A program made the translations under genes and the position numbers. Below the pieces are notes generated by a model. It worked only from the letters and a program-made list of their open reading frames with translations, did no database searches and was not told where the DNA came from. A stretch of DNA of 64,000 nucleotides from Clitopilus passeckerianus (lineage: Eukaryota; Basidiomycota; Agaricomycetes; Agaricales; Entolomataceae): NCBI GenBank assembly GCA_944990035.1, contig CALYLX010000095.1, positions 1-64,000 on the forward strand, read 5' to 3'. Position 1 is the stretch's first letter. Each line of letters opens with the position of its first letter. Positions 36,368 to 46,890 of this stretch are shown in pieces.

Positions 36368-36924
36368 ACTCGTATACTTAGATTTGGGCGGGATGATGAG
36401 TAGAGTGCCTATAGAAGATATGTGTTATATCAGCGTGCACTTGGAATGGTCATAAGCCGTCAAACCAAAGCCTTCTGTTGTCCCATCGACTCCTGCAAAG
36501 TGTTGACAAAGTGCAACAAATAACAGGTCTGCTCGTCGCCGGCGCTTGATTGGGAAGCTTTACATCAATGTGGAATGATCAACTCCGGTTGCTCCGGCTT
36601 GAGACCATCACTGGACCCCACCCCAACCTCCGAGAGCTAGCACCTCCTCGGAACGAAACTTCCAACTCATGCCACCTGTTTGCGTGGCGACGTATTCTAG
36701 CACGGCACATCAAAAATCTCAATTCCCTTCGCCCACCGTAAGGCGACGTATCAGGCGAGAAATGGCCGGGGTCGACATTGGGAGTTTCAGTTACGGGGAG
36801 GAGGTAAAGATTTACCTGGAACCAAATACGCCTAGCCCGGGATGCTTCTTGTATCTTCGACTCGACCGGCCATATATATGAGGCCTTTCCGATCACCTCT
36901 TTCTCCACTCCTCCACCTTACGAG
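36368..36924. other. Intergenic, upstream of the BBE-like gene
   Basis: 557 bases, with a TATA-like catatatatg at about 36870-36879, roughly 50 bases before the ATG at 36925. No gene seen. Confidence 0.5.
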
Positions 36925-38925
36925 ATGTTGCAGCTGAAATGGCTGCTGGTCCCCGCACTGTCGTTTTCTCTTGCCTCTGCAGGGTGCTTCAAGTGCGACC
37001 TCGAGTCAGCCGGGATCAGTGCGGCATTCCCTGAAGATGGAAGCTATTCGTCGTTCATCACACCATGTATGATATTCACTATTCTGTGACGCACAGACCG
37101 GCATGATTCATTGGATCTTTTGCAGTCAATCCACGGTTTATTTATAGGCCTGCCGCCTTTACATTTCCCTCTACTGCCGAGCAAGTAGCAAAAGTAGTGG
37201 AACTAGCTATCAAGAACGACCTTCACGTCGCAGCACGCAGTGGCGGGGTAAGCATCAGGACGGATATTCGCACATACGCGTGCTGACCGTTTACGGTAGC
37301 ATAGCTATATCAGCAACAGTCTGGGTGGCCGAGATGGTGAAATCATCGTGGACCTCCGCAATTTGACGGAGATCAAGGTTGATCCACAGACCTACATTGC
37401 TACTATCGAGAGTGGTAATAGGTTGGGACCGGTCGCACTTGGCCTGAACAAGGCTGGAAGGGCGACGCCTCATGGGACTTGTCCCGACGTGGGAATGGGC
37501 GGACATACGTGTATGTTGGACCATCGTTCCTAGTCGCGCACAATTGCTAAATCCCAGTTTTCTTTCTCAGCCTACGGAGGATCTGGGTATGTCAACAGGC
37601 AATGGGGTCTTGCTATCGACGCCATCGAATCCCTGGATGTCGTCTTGGCCAACGGCACCCTCACACGCGCTTCACAAGACGAAAACCCGGACTTATTCTG
37701 GGTGAGTGCTTTCTCTCCTAAATCATGATCTTCGTATATGCTAACTACGCGCCTTTTAGGCTATGCGAGGCGCTGGAGGCTCCTTTGGTATAACCACAGC
37801 TTTCTACATGAAGACCTACCCCGTCCCTCCGACCGTCACCCATTTCATATACTGGTACTTCAACCTTACGATTGCTGAGGCTACCAAGGCCATCTCCACC
37901 TACCAATCGTATATCCTTTCCGGACCCCCATCCACGTTTGGTATGAATCTGGATATCGGCTCAATCAGCACCAAGGGACAAGTCTACGTCTTTATTACCG
38001 GTGCTCTTTATGACGATCCAGAGAAGTTCAATGCGACGATCAAACCTTTAATCGATGGCTTCCCCCGCCACGAAGCTGGGAGAGAGCCAACGATAACTAT
38101 CAAGACAGGGAGCTATATAGAGATGCAAGAGGTAATGGGAATAGCCACCGGTAGCAAGAGTTTGTCGGATACGGCGGGTCAACCGTATAGGAGTTTCACA
38201 AAATCGTTGATGACCCCGGAGAAAGAGCCCATGACCGAAAAAGCGATTACCGCGCTCGTTAATTGGTTCGCGAACGACGCTGTAGAAGCGAAGGTGGTGA
38301 GTGGATCCTCTCATCTTGCTTGCATAATCAGATGCTCACAGATGTATGTTCGGAAAGAACGCAAACTGCCTCTTGGAGACGTACGGCGGTCCCAACTCGT
38401 ACGTGAATCAAGTGCCGTTGGACGCGACCGCCTTTGCGCGCAGAGACACGCTGTTCACGTTCGAGTGTGCGATGGGTGCTTCAAGGTCGGATCCCGACGA
38501 GCCCAGATATCAGTACATGGATGGCGAGTTACTTCGTCAGTTGCCTACTACGTGTTAACATATGTGGTTATTACAGATATAATCAATTCGATCGTGAAGA
38601 ATATGCCTGAGGACTGGGACTATGGGTAAGCTCTCTTTACCCGCTCACCTCCTAGGTGTGAGCTAACGCGTCTATAGGGCATACCCGAACTACATCGATG
38701 ACTCGCTCAAAGATTGTAAGTTTGCCCTTCGATATTCTCATCCATTAAGATAGTGACTGTATTCTGCCGAAAGGGCAAAAGCGGTACTATGGCTCACATT
38801 ATGAGAGGTTGCAGGAAATCAAGAAGAAATACGATCCGAAGAACATGTTTAGAGCCCCTCTCGGAATTGAGCTCCCTCCAGTGCAGAGATGCGAAGTGTT
38901 TGAGGGTTATGACACCTTTACATGA
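36925..38925 (+). CDS. Secreted FAD-linked oxidoreductase, BBE-like
   Basis: 515 residues from nine exons. The signal peptide MLQLKWLLVPALSFSLASA is followed by the FAD-binding PCMH domain: RPAAFTFPSTAEQVAKVVEL, RSGGHSY and HGTCPDVGMGGH. The His and Cys are in the positions that bind FAD by two covalent bonds in berberine-bridge-type enzymes. GYVNRQWGLAIDAIESLDVV and GAGGSFGITTAF continue the domain, and the C-terminal BBE motif ends YYGSHYERLQEIKKKYDPKN. Such enzymes oxidise sugars or secondary metabolites outside the cell; the substrate here is unknown. One intron (38524-38576) has a GC donor. The acceptor before exon 6 was placed at 38357 because the nearer AG at 38342 breaks the frame. 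Confidence 0.85.
38524..38576 (+). other. GC-AG intron in the BBE-like gene
   Basis: The exon ends GATG, the intron starts GCGAGT and ends TTACAG, giving MDDIINSIV in frame. It is the third intron in this window with the same GCGAGT donor, and it lies in an unrelated family. Confidence 0.7.
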
Positions 38926-39248
38926 TGCAAATTCAGCGGTAGATCCTAATCAGGAGTTTTATGCACTAAGGACGGAGTATGCCCAAAACTCGACATGCCT
39001 CGTTAGGTTGATGGACTAGGCTGTCGAAGAAAAGCTTGCTGGATCTTCCCCCCAGACGACCGGAACCTTTCTTTTGCTTCGTGGACTCCCTAGCGAAGGA
39101 ACCATTTTCAGGTATGGAAGCGCTGGAAGTTGGAGGAATACCTGTAGTTCGTACTTCTGGTGAACGTAGAAATTTAGAGTTGTAGAACAGCCAGCAACCC
39201 AGATACCCAAGGTTTTTTCATCAATATCAATTATGCCAGTTCTGGCAT

Positions 39249-39346
39249 GGGCGTTTAGCGCAGTGGTAGCGCGTATGCTTTGCACGAAGCACCCCGGTGC
39301 AACGAAAGTTTGTATAAGGTCCAGGGTTCAATCCCCTGAACGTCCA
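39249..39346 (+). tRNA. tRNA-Ala(UGC) with 26-nt intron
   Basis: A full cloverleaf folds by hand. The acceptor stem gggcgtt pairs with aacgtcc (one G-T), the D arm is gcgcagtggtagcgc, the anticodon stem tatgc pairs with gtata (one G-T), the anticodon TGC is at 39281-39283, and the T arm is caggg-ttcaatc-ccctg with discriminator A. A 26-nt intron (39285-39310) sits after position 37, the standard eukaryotic site, and contains its own hairpin gcacc-ccggtgc. The B box ggttcaatccc and an A box are present. Confidence 0.9.
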
Positions 39347-39356
39347 ATTTTTTTTT
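39347..39356 (+). terminator. RNA polymerase III terminator
   Basis: A run of nine or more T follows the tRNA within two bases, the standard Pol III stop. Confidence 0.85.
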
Positions 39357-39536
39357 CAACACACGTACTCGTTCCTCAATTGAAATCTCAGTTGCTAGTG
39401 CAAGCAGGGAAAGATATCCTTGACTGAGGGTTTTCACAAGTCAAATACGAATAAATGAACAATTAAAGAGATAGAAGGTAGAGGTATGTTTGCTTCAAGT
39501 TTCCAGGAATAAATCCGCAAAAGCGAATATAAACAC

Positions 39537-40889
39537 TCAGTTTTTGACGCCGAGACGTCCCCGTGTCATGTTAACCACAAGGTCCTTTGACTTGAGAATA
39601 CCAGTGACCCAACCTCCGAGTATGATTCCCCAGAACAGACCCATATATGAGGCACCATCCTGGAATGTCGCCGTCATCAGCCGTTGCTCGATATCTTAGT
39701 GGGAAGAGCTTACCAGGCCAACAGTAAGGGCAATAATCTCATAAGCACCCTTGTACTTCTTGGAAGGCACCTGACCATTCAGAAGGGCGACGACGTTGGG
39801 AACAATGGTACCGCCATGACCACCTGCTTTCATTGCCTGCTTCTGCTCCCTGATATTCGTGATGTCTCCAGCTGCGAAGATGCGGGGATGGGAGGGGAGT
39901 TGAAGAGTGAGTTCAACCCTGACTTGCCCTGCAGCATCCAGGACATTTTCTCCAAGGGAAGCAGCAATGAAACCGGTGTTGGGCTTGGGTCCACGAGCGG
40001 GAATCTGGAAGAGTTGTGAGCATCTATGTTACCTGCACCACTTCAATAAACGACGTACGAGGAAGTCAGTTCCAATAGTACGGCCAGTCTTGGTCGTAAT
40101 GGAGGTTACAGAGCTAGGATCCTCATTGAAGTACTTCTCCGGGACGACGTCGTTGAGAACAAGCTCAATGCCCTTAGACCGAACAAGGCGGTCAACTCTT
40201 GTCCTGTACCTGGCGGGATAGGTGTCGTTGAGGAGGTGCTCTTGCCCATGGACGATCGTGACTTTCTTGGGCTAGTTTAGGTGTTAGTAATCTAACAGGC
40301 TGAAAGGGTCCAAGAAACACTGACTGGGTAAGACTCTTTAATCTCGCCAGCAAGCTCTGATCAAGGTCTCATGAGCAGCTGTCAAATGAACAAATATTGG
40401 TGGAAGCTTACCAATGCCAATAGCACCTCCACCAACGATCACAATATTACTCGCTTTCTCAACTTTCGACCTCCAGCTGTTGACCGATTGCGAAATATCC
40501 GACTTTCCAACCGGGATATCTGCAGGTCCACCCCAATTGCTTCCGGTGGCGAGCACAAGTGCTGAATAGGCGATCTTCTCACCGTTGTCGAGCTCAACGT
40601 GGCCACCATTATCACTCTCGACGATTGAAGTGACAGTACCAACGACGAGCTTGCCATTCCCTTTGGGGAAGACGCCGTCGTAAGGAATTTGCATGCGTTC
40701 GTCAAAATTGCCTTGGGGTGTAACATGGGCTCGGAGGGCCGCGATACGGTGCAGGTAGAATGGTCGGTCATTAACGAGAATAATGTTGTGCTTGGAAAAA
40801 TCGAGAGACCCTGCAAGATCTTTGGCAATGGTCGCACCAGCTGCACCACCACCAACCACGACAACAGTCTTGCGCTGATCCGTCGACAT
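39537..40889 (-). CDS. AIFM2/AMID-like NAD(P)H-dependent FAD oxidoreductase
   Basis: 378 residues from five exons (40889-40412, 40356-40325, 40271-40059, 40004-39714, 39659-39537), all in phase. Two Rossmann motifs show the pyridine-nucleotide-disulfide reductase fold: VVVVGGGAAGATIAKDLAG for FAD at the N-terminus and IVIVGGGAIGIELAGE for NAD(P)H in the middle. ALVLATGS and FAAGDITNIREQKQA (the second FAD-contact motif) follow. Relatives such as human AIFM2/FSP1 and yeast Aif1/Nde-type enzymes reduce quinones or oxidise NAD(P)H at membranes. The C-terminus GLFWGIILGGWVTGIL is hydrophobic and could hold the protein on a membrane. The substrate is inferred only. Confidence 0.88.
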
Positions 40890-41396
40890 ATCGAGATTAA
40901 AATTTCAAGTGGACGATCAAGGATGAGGATGAAAGGATGGAAGTCGCCTTTTGGGTGTTTTCTCCCATCGACAGTCTAGCCAGCTTTATATTGCACGTCA
41001 AGAGAAGCATGCTAAACAGTTTTCAAGCTGATGACCGTACTAAGCAGGGGGCAATTGTCGTAAGGATTTCCCAGTAAGCAGGTGTGACGGTGATCGACGA
41101 CCTAAATAAGGAAGGTGCTGAGCAAATTTCATTTACGCGATGGAATTCGATGGCTTGAGCTTACCAAGTGACATGCGCCATGCATGCAATTGAATGCCCT
41201 CGTCTCTCTCGATCTCGTCCTTGTCATCAGTGAAAGAGTATGACGTCGGGGCTTCGGCCACATTACACCTGATCTAAGACGTGTTTTCCCGCAAGACCCC
41301 ATTCAAACTGGCGCAATTCTGATCTCTACATCTGAACAAAATGCGGGGAATTGAAGCTCTCGTCGTCCAATGAGGGACTCAAATATTCCAGGTGTA
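40890..41396. other. Intergenic
   Basis: 507 bases between two minus-strand genes; promoter of the oxidoreductase. No other feature recognised. Confidence 0.5.
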
Positions 41397-42171
41397 TCAT
41401 GATCCAATCCGTGATATTCCATAACGAAGGAGGAAGTATGTGACACAGGCTATAAGCACGAGTATCAAGGCAATAGTTTTCGAACTTATGGAAGACGTTT
41501 CATTCTCAACCTAACGTTGCAAGTGAGTTCCAAATTAGGGTCGAGTGTAATGCAGCACCTACCACAGAGGCGAATGGTGACAAAATAGGTATGGTGAAAT
41601 GGAAAGCTCCTTGAGGTGCTTGCTTTTGTGGCATTTGATAAGTGACCAAGTAGACCACTGCCCCAAGAAGGATGGATAAGAACGCGAATAAAAGCATCTG
41701 AATTCTTGTGTTAAATATACTAGATTGTAAACCCATACCGAATTCAGCTCACCACAAGTTTTTCGAGCATTGCATGTTTCTTTTCGTGGTGCTCATTAAG
41801 TCGAGCTAATTCAACCTAAAACTGTGTCACCAGTCCGCAAGAAGTCTGGAGTAATTGCAACCTACATTCCTCTTGTCCTCGCTACTCTTCAGCATTTCTT
41901 GCTGCTCCTTTTGATGGTTTTCTCGCGCTACCAGCAAAGTTTCTGCGGACAAAGCTCGGGTAGCCCAGTACTGTGATGTTGGTGATATTGGCATTGGTGC
42001 CACTGTGTCAGCTCTTGACGGGACTCTAATTTGTACAGAGGGCGGAGACGTGGTTTTCTTCGCGGAAAGAGTCGTTTCTTGTGCAAATTGAAGCGTCCGA
42101 GATGAACCAGCAACTCGAAGATCCATTGAAGAGACGAAAGGTCCAGGCTTGTCCTTCCTGAGCTTGTTCAT
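41397..42171 (-). CDS. Small coiled-coil protein with two membrane helices
   Basis: 205 residues from four exons (42171-41866, 41815-41753, 41697-41563, 41510-41397), all in phase. The N-terminal 70 residues are basic and Ser/Thr/Pro-rich. A charged heptad-like helix follows, with NHQKEQQEMLKSSEDKRN and LARLNEHHEKKHAMLEKL. Then come a first membrane helix, FAFLSILLGAVVYLVTY, a short loop, and a second, IALILVLIACVTYFLLRY, near the C-terminus. No family is recognised. The order of soluble coiled coil then hairpin membrane anchor suggests an organelle-membrane tether or shaping protein, but this is only inference. Confidence 0.65.
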
Positions 42172-42725
42172 AGTACAGCACTAGATGAGGTGGATTCCAA
42201 GGAGAAAGCAATGTTTTCAATGACCCCGTCTATTTATCATGAATTAGCGCCTGCGCTGCCCGTTTTCTGGCGACAAACACGCAGAATCTATGAAGAGCAG
42301 CAAGCAAACCACGAACGCGTCGTGGTGTAATGGTTTGAAGTTCAAACCTTGACCATTTGGGTGCAAGTGGCTATGCAATGTTTGGTAGCGTCAGCTGATG
42401 CAAACACACCCTTGTTCCTGGCACCTTGGCAGGGACGGCTTCGTTCCGAGACAGCATGTTCACCGAGTTTGCAGTGTGCACAACTTTGGAAAGGAGACCC
42501 TAAGGAAACGGCAACAAGACAGTTCAGAGTTCTCATGGTCTAGACGCCCCTGTGTTGTCACTGGAACCCACGTTCGCGACCACAGCTTTGCTTGGATGGC
42601 TGTACCAAACTCGTGCCTATTGGCTTTCTATCCGCTTTGGGAAGAAACAGGTGTAATATATGGTTTTGATAGAGGTTAAGTTACCCTGATAATGAAGCCC
42701 TGGGACTTCCTTGCTTTCTCCCCTA
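42172..42725. other. Intergenic between divergent genes
   Basis: 554 bases. It may contain an upstream exon of the next gene, because the protein starting at 42726 lacks a signal peptide. None could be placed with confidence. Confidence 0.4.
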
Positions 42726-44613
42726 ATGTCGCCGTCCATATTTATAGACAGCTCGGACTCTAAGGTTACCTATGGGACCGCTTGGACTGGACGGAATGAC
42801 GTTCAGGTGGCAGGAGGAAGTTACAACTCGTGCCGAACGGACGTCGACGTAGAGAATATTCTGGCTCCAACGAAAATGACTTTCGCCTTCACTGGTATGT
42901 TGGGGAATGTCTCTGGTGATAGCTACCTCTCATACCAACCAATCACAGGCACGGGTGTTGAAATTTTCGGCCAACCATCAGACGACTTGCGAATGAACTA
43001 CACATTCGACTATTCTCGGTCCAGAGAAGCAGATCTCGAATTTGAGAAAGGTGTATCTGGCAAAGTGACATAACCCTTTCCTGAAAAAATTGATAATTAT
43101 TCTGACCGGACTGACAGACCGGCGTCAGCATATTCAAGGTCGCAAACGTTACATTTGGTTATCATACGATTTCTCTCATCCCGACTGCTGGCAACCCTAT
43201 CTTCGACTATGCAGTGGTTACTCCGTTGGCAAGCCAGAGTCTCTACGAGAGTATTCTCATCGCCGATGACACGGATCCCATGATTCACTACAATGGCGAT
43301 GGTGGGTGGTCGCGAGACAGCGGAACCAAGTACTCTGGCGGCAGGTCCTACAACAATACGAGAGTTGGGACTGACCGCAAAGGGGACAAGTTCACCATTA
43401 ACTTCGTCGGTCTGTCTCTCTCATTTCACTGACGCCAAAGGTTTCTTAACCTTTCCCCTTCAGGCTCGTCCATCGGGGTTTATGGAATAGTCCAACACCA
43501 ACCTGGGAGTGTATCTTCTACTTACTCAATCGATGGAGCAACGGCGACGGGATATACCTATAGCTACAGCAGCACCGCTCCGGATAGCGATTGGGCTCTT
43601 CATCAGAAGTTCTTTTACAAAGAGGTGATACCTGGTAATCATACATTGGTCGTTACCGTTGGGGACGTTACTGGAGGCCAGGTGAGCTATCTGATAAGGC
43701 GTTCAACACATTCGTACTAATGCACCCGCAGAAATACTGGATGGACTATGTAACATTTGAAGGCTCTACCAATACTAAGCTCGTTGAACCACCTAAGACC
43801 AGCAGCAGCAGCAGCAGCTCCAGTCATTACAACTGGACAAAGCTGATTATAGGGCTTGTCGCAGGCGGCTTGGGTTGCTGCATCGTATGGGCATGCATAA
43901 GGCAGAAAGTTAGGCGAAGCTTGGCAAATCTTGTCAAGCCTCAATATCCCTGTACGTTCATCCCTCTCTTTGCTCGTTCCCATATTCAATATCCACATCT
44001 AGCTTCTGGACCGACCGATGTTGAGGTTCCAAGACCCCCAATGATGCTTCGCCGACCTCCCCATCTACAATCGGCACCTCCTTATGAGCCCCCAGCTCCG
44101 CCACTAATGCCAATGCCAGCGGGTGTCTATATCCCTTACCCTCATGGCCCGGCGCTCGACCCATATGATACCCCGTCCACTTTACCGCCTATTCTCACTG
44201 ACCACTACTCCACGAGCGGTTTCACAGGTCCGCCCTCACGTCCCGCTCCTGCTCCAGTCCCGGCGCCAGCGCCCTCACTACCCTCACCGCCCTCACTGCC
44301 CTCACTGCCCTCACCGCCCTCACCACCTTCACCACCCTTCCCAATGCTATCTACCTCCGCTCATCTGTTCAATCCTCCCTCGAGCCTACCCGTAAGGGCC
44401 CCCAGCCCTCCTCTGACGGCGCCCCTTGCCACTCACCAGCAGCAACCATCGGAACAAGGTGTTGCTACTATGCAGAGGGAGATTGAGCGTTTACGAGTCG
44501 AAAACGAAAGAATACGAGCCCAGACCCAGAACCGAAGGCAGAATACTGCCGAGAGCGATGGCGGGCCAGCTGATGCACCGCCGCCATACAATGATTCGAA
44601 CTATATTACTTGA
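42726..44613 (+). CDS. Single-pass membrane protein with Pro-Ser cytosolic tail
   Basis: Five or six exons. The extracellular part is made of two beta-rich repeats typical of Agaricomycete surface proteins: IDSSDSKVTYG-AWTG and TGTGVEIFG in the first, IADDTDPMIHYNGDGGW, GTKYSGGRSYNNTR and GSSIGVYG in the second. A Ser run (43799-43830) precedes one membrane helix, LIIGLVAGGLGCCIVWACI. The tail is about 200 residues, rich in Pro, with a Pro-Ser repeat, a short coiled coil (MQREIERLRVENERIRAQ) and a final PPPYNDSNY, a PPxY motif that WW-domain ubiquitin ligases bind. The true N-terminus is uncertain: the ATG used has no signal peptide. It may be a cell-wall sensor-like protein, by architecture only. 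Confidence 0.65.
44270..44340 (+). repeat. In-frame 9-bp minisatellite coding Pro-Ser repeats
   Basis: About eight tandem copies of a ccctcactg-like unit code for repeated PSLPSPP-type residues in the tail of the membrane protein. Length variation between strains would be expected. Confidence 0.8.
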
Positions 44614-45653
44614 GGCTCAGAATTCAGGTTCCAGACCAAATAAAGTTAACGATTTGTACGTACAGGATACCCTTCCAGTACCACATGTAGGTTTTTGTCA
44701 GGAGAGTATGAGGAATATGAATCCAAATGATGTAGTAATCTAGCTTTCCAGAGTAGGAGCTTTGGGTCAAATGACGACTAGCTTGGCAGGAGCTACACCG
44801 ATCATGACGGCGCTTGTTGGTCGGGGGCTGGGGAGGAAAGCCACCATCTGATAAACTCTAGATCACCGAGATTGCTATTTATTTCTGGTAAGTACGACTT
44901 CGAGCTCAAAGGGCGCTAGTGCTTCAACTAGACTAGCCAGGGGGAGCCTTCCTATTGAAGGGTCTCAATCCTGTCGAGTTTTCCTTGCGCTGGCTTCTAC
45001 AGGATAGCCTCACTTTGATCGATTGGGACTTGGCTCAGGCATGTAGTCTTCTGAATTCAGATCTCGTCCGCAGATCATCGACTATTTATGGGATTGTATG
45101 CTTTGTGAAGGCGCGTCCAAGTTCATTCCCCTTCAAATGGAGGATATGGTACGGCCAAATTGGCCCTGTGTCGGGAACGTAGCCTGGCTATGGCATTGTG
45201 GTCACTGCCAACTTGGAAAGGGCTGGCGTGTGCCCAATCTGACGGCGAGGCAGGAGTGACTTCCTTTTTATTCAGTGTAGTCCTTGTCCAGTGTACCACT
45301 AGATTACCCCACCTACGCTGGATCTGAGGGCACACAAACAGTACCGCATAAGGGTGTCTCCAAGCGGCCCGATCAGAGCATTCATCTCATTCGGTGCTTT
45401 CTTCAAGTGTATGAGGAACTACTATTGAAAAGGGAGGTCTGTCCTCATATAGGTCTAAAATAGCTTCGAATCGCGGGTGGTAGGACTACGTTGTATATAA
45501 TTTGTAAAGTAATTGGTTTGGGTTCGCGGATGTGTGGATTTTGGAGTCCAAATTCCCTGTCAAACTTATTTCGGTTCATGATTATTATTAATATGGTATT
45601 TTCTTCGAATTCTCTTGATACTATTGGAGTTTCTTTCCAGAAAGTATAATAGT
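44614..45653. other. Intergenic between convergent genes
   Basis: About 1 kb with no supported gene. Open stretches at 44955-45182 and 45123-45335 have no recognisable family. Confidence 0.45.
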
Positions 45654-46890
45654 TTACGTGGTTATATGATGGCTAAGGATAGCATGATGCATTATTTCGG
45701 CTGAGGTGCCGTCCTGAGCCAATACCTGCATCTCCTCGATTTCTCTCAACAATGTGTCGATTCGTTCGGCAGCTCCGGAAAGGTGGGCCACTATGGCGCA
45801 AGCAGCATGGATTTTCAGGTAGGTAGGAGAAGGAAGGGGGAGGTCAAGCTCCGAATGATTCTTAAATGCTACGGTTTCTGGATAGCCTAATCTCAAGTGA
45901 TTCTTAGAAGCACATAGCTTATACGTGTTCGGAATATCCTAAAGGAAATCAGTGGTCTGCTCCAAAAGGTTGGGAAAACGACTTACCGTTTCTGGAACCA
46001 AATGTCCAAACGATCAAATTTCGTTTGAACATCAGCGGACATGGTCATAACGTTTCCAAGATGATGTATACTACTGCCATTCAATTCCTGGAGAATGTTA
46101 GGGTAACCGAAAGTGCTCATGATCGTCCAAGCCCTAGCTGCGTACGGCTGTCGCATAGTATCATCAGGTGATGCAGTAGGATAAAGTCAGAAATATGAAT
46201 ACTTTTTTATCTCCTGTGTGGGGACCTGCGATGTTTGCATTTGTGGATTCAGAGAATATATGCGCGCACTGGGTGGATACGGTCTCCTTCCCTGATGCCT
46301 CAATCTCGTCGAGAAGTTCTGGCGCCATCTGCCCAGCATATCCGTCATACCGACTGGTTACCACGCATCGGAACCCATCTCGAATCAATGCCTATACCGC
46401 ATGTTCGTGAGCTGGGCTGCATAGTTAGAGCTGTATGGTACCTTTCTCTTGGAGGTCCGGTGATCTTGTGGAGCCTCCACCAGCATGGCTTTAACAAGGT
46501 CGGCTTTCCTGTCAAAAGATGGACGCGACATGTGTAAGGACGGCGTGGGTATACGGCCTTTGTTCGATTTGACTAGACACCGACAAGGGTCACTTAAAAA
46601 TACCAGAAAAAAAAACCCAGCTTACACATTCGCAGGAGATGGTCATAATATCTTTGGCCAATTGTCTCAATTTCGTCTTCCTTGCAGGCTGTAACTTCGA
46701 GGGCAATGGTTCGGCGGGCCGCTTGGCTAGGCCAGTGCAAGAGAAGAAAACCCTACAAGTCTGACGTTGATCAAACTTTGCTCTGACGCATTTCCGGCCA
46801 GAATCGCATTTTCTCGAAGAAAGCACATTGAGTATGCACCAGACAAAGTAGGCGGATGAAGGGAATCATCTGGTGGTGGTAAAGGAGCTA
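45654..46890 (-). pseudogene. HNH-endonuclease-domain protein, broken
   Basis: Exons on the minus strand recover most of a basidiomycete HNH-domain protein: a degraded N-terminal region with HPPTLSGAYSMCF, then LEVTACKEDEIETIGQRYYD, RPSFDRKADLVKAML, LIRDGFRCVVTSRYD, TQCAHIFSESTNANI (HNH first His region), LNGSSIHHLGNVMTMSADV and LPLPSPTYLKIHAACAIVAH to the end. The joins at 46515, 46420 and 46165 are in frame. The join before DIPNTYKLC (near 45940) is one base out, and the region near 46720 also needs a frame change. HNH domains cut nucleic acid; in this fungal family the real role is unknown. Two lesions suggest a pseudogene. Confidence 0.6.

Noticed and set aside
38297..38341. Calling the BBE-like gene a pseudogene
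   Set aside because: A normal-length intron ending at 38357 keeps the whole 515-residue frame open.
42320..42360. Possible second tRNA (word with TTCAAACC)
   Set aside because: No acceptor stem or D arm could be folded around it.
44970..45340. Open stretches as small genes
   Set aside because: Low complexity, no start context, no family and overlap on both strands.
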